A stretch of DNA of 64,000 nucleotides. Origin: Pyrenopolyporus hunteri. Its lineage: Eukaryota > Ascomycota > Sordariomycetes > Xylariales > Hypoxylaceae. Position 1 is the first letter of the stretch, and the number at the start of each line of letters is the position of its first letter. The stretch is from NCBI GenBank assembly GCA_902806595.1, contig CADCXC010000003.1:2914001-2978000 (forward strand). Direction: 5' to 3'. Below, one piece after another: positions 10,732-22,424 of this stretch. The notes under the pieces are model-generated. The model was not told the origin of the DNA, ran no database searches, and saw only the letters and a list, made by a program, of their open reading frames with translations. The translations under genes and the position numbers were made by a program.

Positions 10732-13091
10732 CTTATAGATTGCCTTGGTGCCCCATGATCACTATACGCTCTCTCGTACACAGACCTACCTCCATGTAAG
10801 GTAAAGAGGAGATCAAAAGATAAAAAATAAAAAAAAGAAGAATGTGAATCAATCTATGCCCTCACGAGGCGCGGGGAGGCGTGCAAGGTATCCATGCAGC
10901 GAGCGACGGGAGAGGGAAAAGTGAGCTCCGTGGCCCGCTTCTTTCTTCCATCTACCGTAGCATGTTGCGTGTGGCGTAAAGCATGGCTTCGAGACATATA
11001 CCGTAATGGCTGACACTATCGTGCAACGTGGTTTCGAGCTGCAGTCAGCCTACATATTATGTACAGGAGTCCCGTTCTTACATGGCCGCCGACGCGTGAG
11101 AGTCCGAGTTACTTACAAAGTCGCCCGGCCCCAGGCATCGTAGGTCGTAGCTAGGTAGTTAGCCTAGGTAGCTGGGATGGCTTTCCTGATTTTGGCTGCG
11201 CTACCGGTCCTAACAGCTCTGTTCGTCGCTTTCGTATCTCCGGGTGGGACATATTTCCGCTTTCGTCCACTCCTACGGCCTGCTAAGCGTCCAGATGGAG
11301 GGCGACACCAGCGGGCGAGGTGCCGTTTTGGGACTCTTCCGCTAAACTTATCAATATTGCTACGGGGAAAGGAGGCAGAAAGGAGGCGATGACAAAACGG
11401 CACCGTAGGGAAATAGGGGGGGGGAAGGTCCCGGGAGAGGAGAATACGTTCGGAGAAGGGAAGAAGCGCTCGGCCTGGTGCTGGTCTTTCGCGTGGCATG
11501 GAATATGAGATGTGATCTGATGGCGATGCTCTAATCAGAGGGCTCAGCCTGCCTACGCCTAACCATCCAACCGCCGTGCGAGCAGGACATGGCTCCCCGT
11601 CCACCTGCCATTGGATCATGCACCCAGTTGCAGGATTCTCGAGCCTGGCCAACGTGCTCTCTCCGAACTGCCTGGTCCAAATGACACAGTCCACCTTTTT
11701 TTCCTGGATACGGAGACATCCGCACACTCATACCAAGTTACCTAACCAAGGAGCACGCAATATTCTTGCTACCCAAAGACCTTTTTGTGTATTATTTGTT
11801 AGTACAAATCATCGCAACGGCGGCTGTTGGCTCAAAGGCTACCTAGGGTAGGTAGTTATGTCTCATTTAACTTCTACTCTCCTCTCCTTATTTAGCTACT
11901 CTTCTGCCTTGGCTTTCCTTGCCTTAAACCCATCCCTTCCGTATGTGGTGCTACGATATATATGCGCTCGAGATGCGGTAAGTAGGGGGGGGGGGGTATA
12001 GTACAGGGTATTCTTGTAAACAAAGTAGATAAAACAGAAACATGAAACTGAAACTTGGTGACCGAATGTTGATCCAAATAGAACATAATCCGTGCAATGC
12101 AGAAAAAAAAAAAAGAAAAAGGGGGCAAAAAAAGCAGTGTACCCATATCTCATCTCCGTTCCCGCCTTTCAAATGCTTCGAGGCCGCTTCAGACATGCAA
12201 AATTAAAACCAGAACGCCGGCCGAGATGCTGCCCCAAGTCCAAGAAACGCATGGACTATATAATTTGACTAAATCAAGATATTTAGTTCAATGTCGTAGA
12301 ATTTATAGAAGCTGCCGTGGCAGCAGCGTTAGGCCGTCATATAATTCGCCACAGTGAATAGACTGTGGTGTAGGATAGGGTTCATCCTAGTGGCGCACTT
12401 TCGAATTCTCAACTTCTTGCTCCACCCATTTGTTCGATTTAAAGAGGATGGGACCCCGTAGAGGGAGCAGCTCTAGGTTCTGTCTCACCTACGGGGTCTG
12501 AGAACGATTGCCATCTTTCTTGAGGGGGTTGGTAGACATCTTGCGAAACAAGCTAAACTCCCAATACGCTTCTCGCGTGCTTAGCGCCCTAGGTAGGCCG
12601 ATCGACGCAGGCGTATGCCCCCGTGCTAGTGATGAGGCGACGGGGACGGCGCGGTTATATATAATGGACGCTGTAGGCTCGACGTTTTTGGTAGTGTAAG
12701 GGTATCAAAATCGCTCGTCAATCTCTTAGGCTTCTTCACCAACGGAACCCCTTTTTCTCTTCCCAAGGTCGGTTAGCTTAGTGGCAACATCTTAACTCTT
12801 AACCCGCTCTTTAAATGAGTCCATATTACATTAGCTCCCCGTTTGCGTTCGCCAAGTCGAATGAGTCGCTACTTGCGCATACATTTTGCTGGTACGGAAT
12901 TATTCAAATCGTTAGATATTGAAGGCATTATACACGTGTATGAGGTCTCCTGCAAATTTTAGACATATGAGAATCAGTCATTGGCAGCTTTTGTTTGGGG
13001 GTTGTTATACAATAATAGCATAGCCAAAGAGGTAACACGGCACCCAAAAGACCAACTATAATTCAGGTGGGAACGAGGGTAAGAATGCGAT

Positions 13092-14607
13092 TTAACGGGT
13101 GTATACATACGGGTCTGTTTGCCATGGTCGGCAAAGGATATCACGAGATAGGTCATGATGCTGCCAAGCTGGCACTCCGCTACTTGTTGTCCTTTTGATC
13201 TCCGGAATCGGGATCATCGAAGGGGGCCGGCTTGTCGGCGGCGGTGGGTGGCGCGGGAAATCGTCGTACGAAAACTTCATCCTCTTAGAGGACAGTCCCG
13301 GGAGCAATTCGGGAGATGGGTGGCTCATTTTGGTGGTTCGTGGTGAGACCGGTGTGCTCGAGGCACTTCTCGGCCTTCCAAAATCTATTACGCCAGGGTG
13401 CGATCCGAATTGCCTAGGCATTTCATGTTCGGCCGGTGAAGATACCGGCGAAGTATTATGACCACCACGGGGCCTAGGTTAGATGTTAGCAAATGCAACG
13501 CCCTCCTAAGCCGAAGCCGCCAATCTGTGAGACTCACGCATTCTTGAATTTGCAGACTCTACCGAACTTCTCGCACTGAACGCATCGGGGATAGTCAGGA
13601 TCACACTTTATCTTCTTCTCCCGGCACGTGAGGCAAGCTATCGCGAGCCGCTTTCTCGGCTTTCCAGCCTTTGTAACTCCCCAGTGAGCGTTGACCGGCT
13701 CTCCATCAATAACTGTCTTGCAATGTGTACCATCGTCGTAGAAATAGCAAAGCCCTTCTCCGGGGACCTCTGCCTGCTTCACGAACCGGGGTAAAAAATG
13801 CGTTCCGGTCCAGATCTTGGGTCCTAATCCGTCCTTCACGGGCGCACCTTCTGGCGCGATGGCGCTCGCGATAGTAGGCGAGCGGCTTGGCGGCTCTAGA
13901 CGCATTTGGCTTTCCCTCTTGAACATCGGGCTAGACTCGAAGCCTAGCCGCTGGTTTAGCGGAGGGAGCGGCATACGCTCACTAACTGACCTGAAAGGGG
14001 GAGTCGGTGGCCGAGATTCGAACACGTATTCCCGCCTCGACCTGGCAGGTTCCACTTGCGCTGTATGATGTAAAGGTTCGCAGTCGTGCGTCGGAGACCT
14101 GAGCGGCCCGGGGAACTGAGACGCAACTGAAGGGAGAGTCGGCCTCTCGGCTTCCAGCCTCGGCTCGTAGACGCTGCGTGGTTGGCTTAAGGGCGGAGAT
14201 GCATTGGGGAAGTAGGATGAACTCCTTGAGTGCGGCCTAACCAGAGGAGAAGAGTGCGCACCATGGAGCGGGCTCGGCCGGTCCGGGAGAGGGGAGAGCG
14301 CTGGGTGAACATGATGGTGAGGAGGCCCGAACAAACTGCTTAAAGGCGGTAGTTGCTGGCGAGGTGCACCGTTAACGTTATCTCTCCGTGCCTGACCCTC
14401 TTCTGGTTCTTTCGTAGTTGACATGTCGGGTCTTGTGTTTGGGTCATAGCTAGACATGGGAGGGGAGATGGGCACAATAGTAGGAGTCCAAGTTGATTCC
14501 TCGGGGATCCTGGGCGTATAAGTTGACGAGCTCGGGCTCAACAGGCCAGGAGGCGTATCGGGGACAGCTAACGGACGATGTAGTTCTGATCTGACTTGTA
14601 TCCCCAT
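13092..14607 (-). CDS. Zn2Cys6 fungal transcription factor, apparently short at its C-terminus
   Basis: Two exons (14607-13538 and 13473-13092) give about 483 residues. Residues 1 to about 260 are Pro/Ser-rich and disordered. A conserved block GTHFLPRFVKQAEVPGEGLCYF precedes a zinc cluster at about 325-352 with Cys spacing CX2CX6CX6CX2CX6C (CLTCREKKIKC ... CVQCEKFGRVC). Exon 2 continues KNAPRGGHNTSPVSSP, a Ser/Pro region, and ends at RPWQTDPYVYTR. The zinc cluster lies mid-protein, so a fungal-type regulatory domain would be expected after it, but none is readable downstream. A further intron (from about 13113, GTATGT) would give only a short tail ending at 12974. The start is the first ATG in frame (MGIQVRSE). 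The targets are unknown. It lies alone in a gene desert with about 13 kb upstream. Confidence 0.82.
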
Positions 14608-14736
14608 TGAGATCGAATGCGAGATCAAGCAATTCCTTACAACATATCAAGCTATAATCAAGCAGCTGTCCGTGTGCGTATTCTGGTAAGCCTTTGAGAT
14701 TTAGAGGGAAGTGGTGTAGATAGAAATCTAGGCCGA

Positions 14737-14772
14737 GTCAGTTGTGTGTGTGTGTGTATGTGAGTGCGTGTG
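14737..14772. repeat. GT-rich microsatellite
   Basis: Run of GTGTGTGTGTGTG followed by GTATGTGAGTGCGTGTGTGT just upstream of the Zn2Cys6 gene. Confidence 0.85.
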
Positions 14773-15005
14773 TGTATTTTGGGTATCTGCCGGGTAAAAG
14801 GTGCTCCCAGCGGCGCAGCTAACAAATACACACGCCCACCCTCCAAGCCGTAAGTCGTCGAGCCGAATCGCTGAGAGTGGCCAGGATGCCGGATAATTGG
14901 CCGCTATGTTTCTGCGTGCTGCTGTCCAATCCCAAGGGAGTTTTGTAGCCGTTTAGTAGGTTGCTAAAGAACTTTGAAGATGATCTACGTGTTTGACAAC
15001 GGCAG

Positions 15006-15007
<2 letters not shown>

Positions 15008-15038
<31 letters not shown>

Positions 15039-15047
15039 TGACAACGA
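15008..15047. repeat. ACGACA hexanucleotide repeat
   Basis: About six to seven copies of ACGACA with one A-to-G-type interruption (AATGAC). Simple repeat. Confidence 0.9.
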
Positions 15048-15486
15048 GGCCGAGGCGACGAACGGATGTCAAAGGTTAAAGGTCAAATGCCAAATGTCGA
15101 ATGTCAGATGTATAAGCTGACAAGAGGCGGAGTGGTAGAGGGACCCGACTCGCGTGATGGTCAAATTTAGCCAGCATACGATGGGAAGTGAGTTTTGGTG
15201 AGTTGAGGAAAAGGTCTCGAAACGAACGCCTCAGTATCCACTGAGTCCAGGTGAGAGAGAGGTACAGATACAGTAAGTAATATGTACGATTTGCCGATGA
15301 GGAAATATGATTCGAGAAGGCAAGACAACTAAGAGAGGAGGGATTGGGAGGATGAGGTCTTGTATCTCGTAACTAGAACTTGTCACATAGATTGGCTTTC
15401 GTTACTGAGTCCGGGGTCAGCTCGCCAAAAGAAGACGAAGGAATAATAAAGTCCAAGGGGACCGCTGAGTCTGGACTAGCCACCTA

Positions 15487-15720
15487 CATGGAGAGATGTA
15501 TGGGTGTATGTAGGTATATAGGTATGTAGGTATGTAGGTAGGAAGTATGAACGTATGTAATGTATAAAAATGCACGGCTGCATGTATGTATATTGATATG
15601 TAGATAGGTATGTATGTATATACGTCTGCACGCCTGTGCAATACGTACTTAGGTAGGTATGTATGTATGTAAGTATATACCCTAGGTATATACGTAGGTA
15701 ATCATCTAGGTAACTACCAC
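15487..15720. repeat. GTATG/TAGG-rich low-complexity tract
   Basis: About 230 bp dominated by GTATGTAGG, TATGTATG and CCTAGGTA words, with two more complex islands. It grades from a GTAT microsatellite into the TAGG/CCTA palindromic type. Confidence 0.75.
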
Positions 15721-16137
15721 CTAACCTAGACCTCCATGGCCATTTTTTGCCCCATCGCCGAGTACGAACCCGCCGGTAACTGTTACCACCATCCTAGTCA
15801 CAGTTAAACGGGTGCGCTCTCTAACTTGGCGATAGGAGGTGGAAAGAGCTGCTGGGTATCGGCTCCGACGGCATGGGTGTTGGTCTCTCGCCTACGGGAA
15901 GCACGCACCTCCCTAGTCACTTACATACGCGTTAGCGTGTCTAATGAGCGAAAACGACCGAGTATGCCTAACCCAACTCGATATAACCTAACCCGTCCGA
16001 GTCTAATCGTACGGAAACAAAGTACATCCAATACCTGATGGGGCAGCGGCTCGGGTAGAGTACATACGTACATACGTACATCTACGCTACCACGTAGCAT
16101 GTCGCTCGGTAAAGGGAAAGTGAGGTCAGGATCAAGG

Positions 16138-16164
16138 GTCAGGGCTAAGGGCTAAGGGCTAGGG
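16138..16164. repeat. GGGCTAA heptamer repeat
   Basis: Three near-perfect units GGGCTAA GGGCTAA GGGCTAG. G-rich and superficially telomere-like, but not TTAGGG. Confidence 0.75.
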
Positions 16165-16444
16165 ACTACTAGGTAAATCAATTACGGGGGTGACGCCGAT
16201 ACAGCTAAAAGGGATGCCTGGAGATCATAGATCATAGGGCGAGGGGGGGCCCCCCCGTAGATTGGGATTGTATGCAGGTATGGCGAACCTAGGGGTCGTG
16301 GTTCGTATATAGGTACCTAGGCATGTAGGTAGTTATACGTAGCCGGAGGTGGATGTTGGGATTTTGGGATCATGGGATTTTGGTCTTAGGCAGTGGTTAG
16401 CGAATTGTGATTTTTGTTTTACGATACGAATTATGTGTATACAT

Positions 16445-16492
16445 GTAGGTAGGTAGGTAGGTAGGTAGGTAGGTAGATAGGTAGGTGTAGGT
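16445..16492. repeat. (GTAG)n / (TAGG)n microsatellite
   Basis: Longest pure TAGG run in the window: about eight GTAG units, then AGATAGGTAGGTGTAGG. Confidence 0.92.
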
Positions 16493-17207
16493 ACGCCTAT
16501 TACATGTAGGTGCATGTAGGTATGTACGTACATAAATACCTACATTTGTTTGGATCTAGGTGTATGTCCACACCCGGATACATGTGGAGGAGAGAGAGGC
16601 CGATATTACCACAAGTTATGGATTGTGGGAAGAGAGACATGATGTCGATTCATGTTTGGACCGGTACCTTTTAGTCGACGGAGCTGATCGACAAATACGA
16701 AGTACCTCGAGGTATCTCCGTATGGCATATGGAGCCCGCGCCTGCCCATGGTAAGATGGTAAGCAGCATGGGGAGCGGCCCATATCTACCTGGGTACATG
16801 TACCTAGGTACCTAGTCGCTCGTGCCCAGTACGTGGGTACATGTCTACATGTACCCTTACTCATTGCTTCCGTGGCAGCTGGGGCAGCTAGCTCGATTTA
16901 CCGAAGTGCGCGTTTGTCAACCTATCATCAGAGTTGCATGCTTGTGAAACGTGCTATATGTATATGGGGTAATTAGGAAGCGTAAGCGAGGGGTAGTGTC
17001 GCACTGAATAGGATCCCAAGAGAACCGCCGGTGGTGTACCCATGGTTCCGCTGATACCTCCCTACGCCTTCTAGAAACTTTATGTATGCAAAGGAGAGAA
17101 CAATCTGCCAGGGGGGGCAATAGAGGATGCGAACCGTGTTACCGACAACGAAATCCTAGAGGAAGCCTCCTCTCGCTCAGAGTCAGACGCTGGCCGGCTA
17201 TTGTCTT

Positions 17208-17254
17208 AGGTGTCTAGGTACCTATGTACCTATGTACCTAGTTATTAGACACCT
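17208..17254. repeat. Inverted repeat around a GTACCTAT array
   Basis: Outer arms AGGTGTCTA (17208-17216) and TAGACACCT (17246-17254) are perfect reverse complements. Between them lie GGTACCTAT and GTACCTAT/GTACCTAG copies. Could form a hairpin or cruciform. Confidence 0.75.
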
Positions 17255-17606
17255 CATGTACGTGTCGGATGTGTTATTCGTTATAGTACCTCTTCCGTAC
17301 ATACATTCGATAGCGAGAAAAAAAGGAGAGCCAAGATCTTGTATAGTAATTCCCCGGGTTCCAGACCGCAAATATGCACATACGGCTGATACTCAATATA
17401 TAACAATATAGATGTCTAGACGGTGGGTGATTTCGAGGGTTGCCAATATTTCTTAAGATAGTATACTAACCATGACGGCTAATTGGTACCAGAGGGAGCT
17501 CGTGCGTCGGCAGGTAGCACTCTAGTGTGATTCCAGCGGTCTGGGTGCACTAGCTACATGTACTTGAGTTAGATGGGCTAAGCTATTAGGTATTAGGTAC
17601 CTAGTA

Positions 17607-17667
17607 GTTAAGCTGGCTTAACGTGGTTGGTTTGGCTGGCTAAGCTGGCTTAGCTGGCTTAGCTGCT
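17607..17667. repeat. AGCTGGCTTA repeat cluster with 16-bp palindrome
   Basis: GTTAAGCTGGCTTAAC (17607-17622) has perfect 7-nt arms. It is followed by GGCTGGCTAAGCTGGCTT and AGCTGGCTT copies. Confidence 0.75.
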
Positions 17668-20600
17668 GGAGATCCCCTCCCCCATGTAATCCCATGAGGG
17701 CTCTCTCTCTCGTTTTTCTTTTTTTTTTTCTTTTTTTCTTTTTTTTCTCTTTCTTTTCCTTTCCTTTCCTTACTACGTACCTATGTTATTATCCTTCTCC
17801 TTCTTTTAGTTGCCCCGTGTTGCCCCATGTTGCCCGCCTGGTACCGGCTTCATCTACCGCGAACGGACTAAGCCGCCGTCGCTAAACATAAACTATCTAA
17901 CTGCGTAGATGGGCTAGTAAAGTCTCGCGACTGCATGGTCCTTTTGCAGCCGGGACGCTTGTAGCCGCGCACTAAAGCCTGGAAAGAGCCTAATGTGCAA
18001 GTTATTAACGACTTGAGTCGAGACTCCCTAGTATTCTGGTATTGATGTTAACTGCTCCCAAGAGTGTTTGATGTTCCCGAGCCCTGGCTGCTGTTGGCTT
18101 TAAACCTAGGTATTTATTCAAGTTTGCGAAGCTCATACGATCGGCACGCGAGAGGGGAGAAAAAAATAAGAATAAACAAAATTCTGGATAGCTTTTCCAA
18201 CTGCTAGACCGACTTGGGAAACTCATAGGCGATATAATATATCCTAAAGCGATTTCCCCACTGGTGTCCACATTATCAACCCTCGTCGCGGTCCTTCGTT
18301 TGTCGGCCGATTGAGAGTATACGTATACGGAGCTGCTTACTTATGTAGGTATGTAGGTATGGTGTATGTTGTCTAGTGTATATTGTCCGGTGAAGGCATG
18401 TCAGAAAGGTCATGGTATCACAGGTGTTACAGGCATCTCTCTATGTATGTGGGAAAGGCAAGTGTAGGTACTACAGAATTCGTGACTCGGGCTGGTCAGA
18501 TCTTGGACGCCAGTGGCTTATTTTCCTGGCTTCTCACGGGACGAGGGTTTCTGGGCAAATATCCCACCCCGTCCCTTTGGGGTCCCCCGACTCCGCGTTC
18601 GCTAATGTTCTCCCTCTAGGGAAAGGGCTGATGGGGCTTGGTAGGAGAAAGGACGCCGGTCCTCTGCCCCATGCCCCCGCCACACATGTAATGATCGCTG
18701 TAGGAGGACGGATGGCGTCCCGTTTTATTGCTCTGTCTGCCGGTTTGACGCGTCTCTTCGCATCATTTAAGCACCTTTTGACTTAGCAACAGCTGCCGCG
18801 GGGCGTGCTAACTCTAGCGACGTGGGAAGAAAGAGACGCAGCGCCATTAGTTCGGCCGTTCTCGTCGATCGTTTAAACATGCCGGTAGCGAGTCCGGCCG
18901 ATGAGCCCCGGGGGGCTAGTAGCTAGGGAGGAAAACAAAAGCCGATGATATGTGGAGAGACAGTACCCCTCCAATAACGCAGTGATGGCATAAGGCTTGG
19001 CTAGGTAATTCGAAGCCTAGGAGGCAGCCCGACTGCGACCGGCAATTGTTTTCTATCACCGGCAGCTAGTTCGCAAACTAAAATTATCATGCAAGGGTAT
19101 CTATCCATTGACTCGTCAAAACATACATCCTCCAAATCTATGGCAATTAAGCACATGCTGTGTCGCCACCGGTACGGCAGGTTTTGGCTGTGCTACTTCG
19201 TACAGTGAGTTGGGAGCCTTATAAGTCAGCTAGGTAGCTAGCTCTATTGGCGGTTGGGCATGTTTCCATTGGCCAACATGAGGCCGGTCTGGGTTATGAC
19301 CGTGATGAAAACCTGACAGGAGTCTTCGCCACCAAATTGCACCCCTTTGCCGAGGGGCACAAGCTGAACTGGCTGGTGCCAGTTCCTTACGGGCCTCCAA
19401 GCCGAAAGAAGACTCCTCGCCACACATAGCATGGCAATGTATGCATGTATGCTGCTTCTTTGATGTGTAGCCCATGCGCATGCTCCCCATGTAGGTATCG
19501 AGCAGACTACGGACTGATGATCATCGTATTGAGTCGGTCCAGCGCCAGCCGACTGGATTAAGACAATCAACATCTCGGCGCTTCTTCTGGCGACCACGAT
19601 AACCATGTGACAAACGCGGCCGTCGGAGGAGTTTTTGCTTTATGACCTATCGCAATGCCAGCAAACCTCGTGGCACTCGGTCAGACCAGGGGGATGCAGG
19701 GCGAGCGAGCCTCCCTAAAGACATGCTTTCCATACGATAGCCCGAGAGTGGATGCTTGCAGGTCGTCACCTTTCCCTGAATGCGCGGTCGAATCTGAGTT
19801 AGCCCGGTAATTACTATGTAAGAAACCGGGCAAGCCACGAGCCTACATAGCTGGCGTCGACCCTCAATCCCCGACGGCTTCGATCAACAGCGGTCTGAGC
19901 TCTCCTTCGGTAGGAAGGAGGGTCCATCATCCTAATGATGTACCCTAGCGTCGAAGATCAAGCCACGTCTCATCATACCGCCAGCGCCAGCGCCAGTGCG
20001 TGCTGTCTCTCTCTGCTACGTCTGTCCATGTCGGACAAAACCAGGACACGTACAGATTAGCGAAATGACACTCGTGGCTCAGGAATCCGCAGTGCCGAGT
20101 TTTCTAGTCTTGGCTGGTCTAATGCGTAGGGGTGTGGTACGCCATGATCGACGCCCCCCGGACGTAAGGGCCACCGCTTCCTGCCCGCAAGAGCAAGGTT
20201 CTGTCGCGGAACTGTCAAGGATAGCCGCCCCCCGAAGCAAGCTTGAGCCAATATTTTTTTTTTTTATCTTTCATATGTGTTCATGTATCTCTACTGGGAC
20301 GCTGAGTCCGAGGTTAAGTGTTCCGTGACACAGGCGCAACACACGACAACCACAGAGAAATTGCGGCTCAAAGTTTTGAGCCAACCCCCTTTAGAAGCAA
20401 ACATGGATCTTGCCATGGCCAGGCCATGTCTACCACGAACGGTGCCGAGTAAAACTAACTTCTTACCCATCTGCTGACAGTGCCGATATCCTTCGGAGAT
20501 TCTTCAGGGGTGATGGCTGACGGGTGATTGGTGATTGACTAGCAGTGTCATTCCGGAGAACAATGACAAGGCATCTAGACAATCCTTCCGCAGGGTCTTG

Positions 20601-22400
20601 TGCTGTTAGTAGCCCCGGCCCCGTAAGCGAAGGACATTGAAGCTGGGCTGAAAAGGAAGTAAAAAAATAATAATAATATTAAATGGCGCGTGTTGGCGTT
20701 GACGGGCGAGGCAGGCTGGCCTGGTTAGGCTACGCTAGCATAAATCGACAGAAAAAAAAAGAAGGGTGTCGTCGGCACTTGCATAACTCTGTCCTCTCCA
20801 TGATCCGTGTCCTTGGTCTCGGACGGGCGCTAATAAACGATGAGAGGGGAGAGAGAGCACATACTGCCTGTTCCACCATACCTGTAACTGCCTACAAGGT
20901 GCTAGTAGTATATAGGTAAGGTACTTACATGTACCTACCTAGTTATACTGTACAAGTCGCTGGTGCCCGGAGAAGGAAGCGCTTGGCCTATAATGGTAAC
21001 TAATGTTCCTTTAACGTTCTCAATAATAAAACCCACCTGTTAAGAGCACAGGATCGGCTGTTAGACAGGGCCATGAGGCTGGGTAGCACTCAGCTCCAGC
21101 TTCCTTCGCGGCTGCAGACGCTTGCCGAGCGCCCCTGTGCCCCGTGCGTCAAAGTACTAGCAAAGTATCGGACCCTCACGTATTATATTTTATAGGTACA
21201 CGTACCTACCTACTTATATACGTACCACATGTGCTTGTATGAGGTGTGTACGACCTACGCTACCCACACGTAGGTACATAGGCCGAGGCACCTTGCCTCC
21301 TTATCTCGTAGGCTCATTTAGATCGGTGTAGGCTGCCTCCTATGACATGATTTTTCAGATCCTTTCGATCGGTAAATACATGCACCCACTAAATGCCTAG
21401 GTACCTACGGTTTTAATTGAAAATATTGGAGGATATTAATATCGACGATGGGGTTAGGTAAGGTATGTAGGTAGGTACCTATATGATGGATAGCCGTATA
21501 GAGGAAAATATACCTAGGTAGGTATGTATTAGGTAGGTAGATATGTACTCCGGTCAAATTATAAGATTCAAGATAGGCCGAGCAAGTGGGCGAGTGGGCG
21601 AGTGGGCAAGTGGCGGACGAATTCTCTCAATCGTGTTTTTTTTTTTTCTCGGTATTCTTACTCTCTCGTAAATACGTATTATTATTTTCCTTTTCTCCCT
21701 ACTTTCAGTGCTACGTTGTACGAACTATAGGTGGTGTAATCTGATAAGCAGTGGGTGAGATCGGTAAATCAACAGAGCTTGGGCCAATTAAGGCTTAGTT
21801 TTCCGGCTTCTAGAAGCTTAGAAGCATTTGACGGACCGGAGCAGCCCCGGGAAGCGAACCCGAGAAGACAGGGATCTTGGTCCTCTCACTTTCCTTTTCG
21901 AGGCCTAACCCCGACGCTCTGCCAATAGCCTTCCCAATAAACCGGATCAAGAGCGCCCCCCAGACTAGAAAATCCTCCCTACATGTTTTTTTTTTGTTCC
22001 CTCTTCTGCCTTTTGTTTTCTTCTCTTTTATTTTTATTTTTATTTTTTTTTTCCTTAACCTTGCCCTCCCCCATGCAGCATCATGCTTCTCCCCCCCAGT
22101 CTCGCCCTCGCCCTCGCCCACCGTGTCCGCTAATGGCCCACCTCGCCAATACAAATACCTCTACCTAGCTACCGATCCTGAGCTTTTTTCTGCTTAGTTA
22201 CGCGCTGACATATTATTACATACATCATGTTAGGAGCCGCTGCAACGTATCAATCGGGATTGTTGGTACACTCCGTACCCCGTCGGAAACCGAGTTCCTC
22301 CTTCATACAGTAGATGCATCCACACACATACGTAATCTTACGATCTTCGAACGAAATTTCGCTCCGGGTTAGATCTGCCTCGGCAGTCATCTGCGAGCAA

Positions 22401-22424
22401 GCAGCAGCAGCAGCAGCAGCAGCA
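22401..22424. repeat. (GCA)8 microsatellite
   Basis: Eight GCA/CAG triplets in non-coding sequence. Confidence 0.92.

Larger units (their letters stand above)
7224..13091. other. Gene-poor region downstream of MAU2 and of the Zn2Cys6 gene
   Basis: About 5.9 kb between two convergent genes with no gene I can support. Short open frames here are low-complexity (Tyr/Thr/His from CATA/GTAC repeats, or Phe/Ser from polypyrimidine tracts) and lack introns that would extend them. Contents are CATACATTA repeats (7859-7935), TAGG/CCTA palindromic tracts (8300-8325, 8940-8970, 9120-9150, 9238-9262, 9316-9356, 9860-9930, 11150-11172), T-rich tracts (9163-9210), CACATACCT repeats and GTCT/GTCC repeats. 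No transposase or reverse-transcriptase remains were seen. Confidence 0.65.

Noticed and set aside
16445..16492. Regular TAGG array considered as CRISPR-like
   Set aside because: Eukaryotic locus, 4-bp units without unique spacers, no cas genes; a plain microsatellite.
18412..18786. 124-codon frame in the desert
   Set aside because: No recognisable family, an overlapping frame of similar length, and no splice extension; chance length is plausible.
19244..19606. Three overlapping frames on both strands near 19.4 kb
   Set aside because: None shows conserved motifs or extends by splicing; GC-rich patch with few stops.
21840..21870. T-arm-like sequence GGGTTCGCTTCCCGG on the minus strand
   Set aside because: No matching acceptor stem or anticodon arm can be folded around it.
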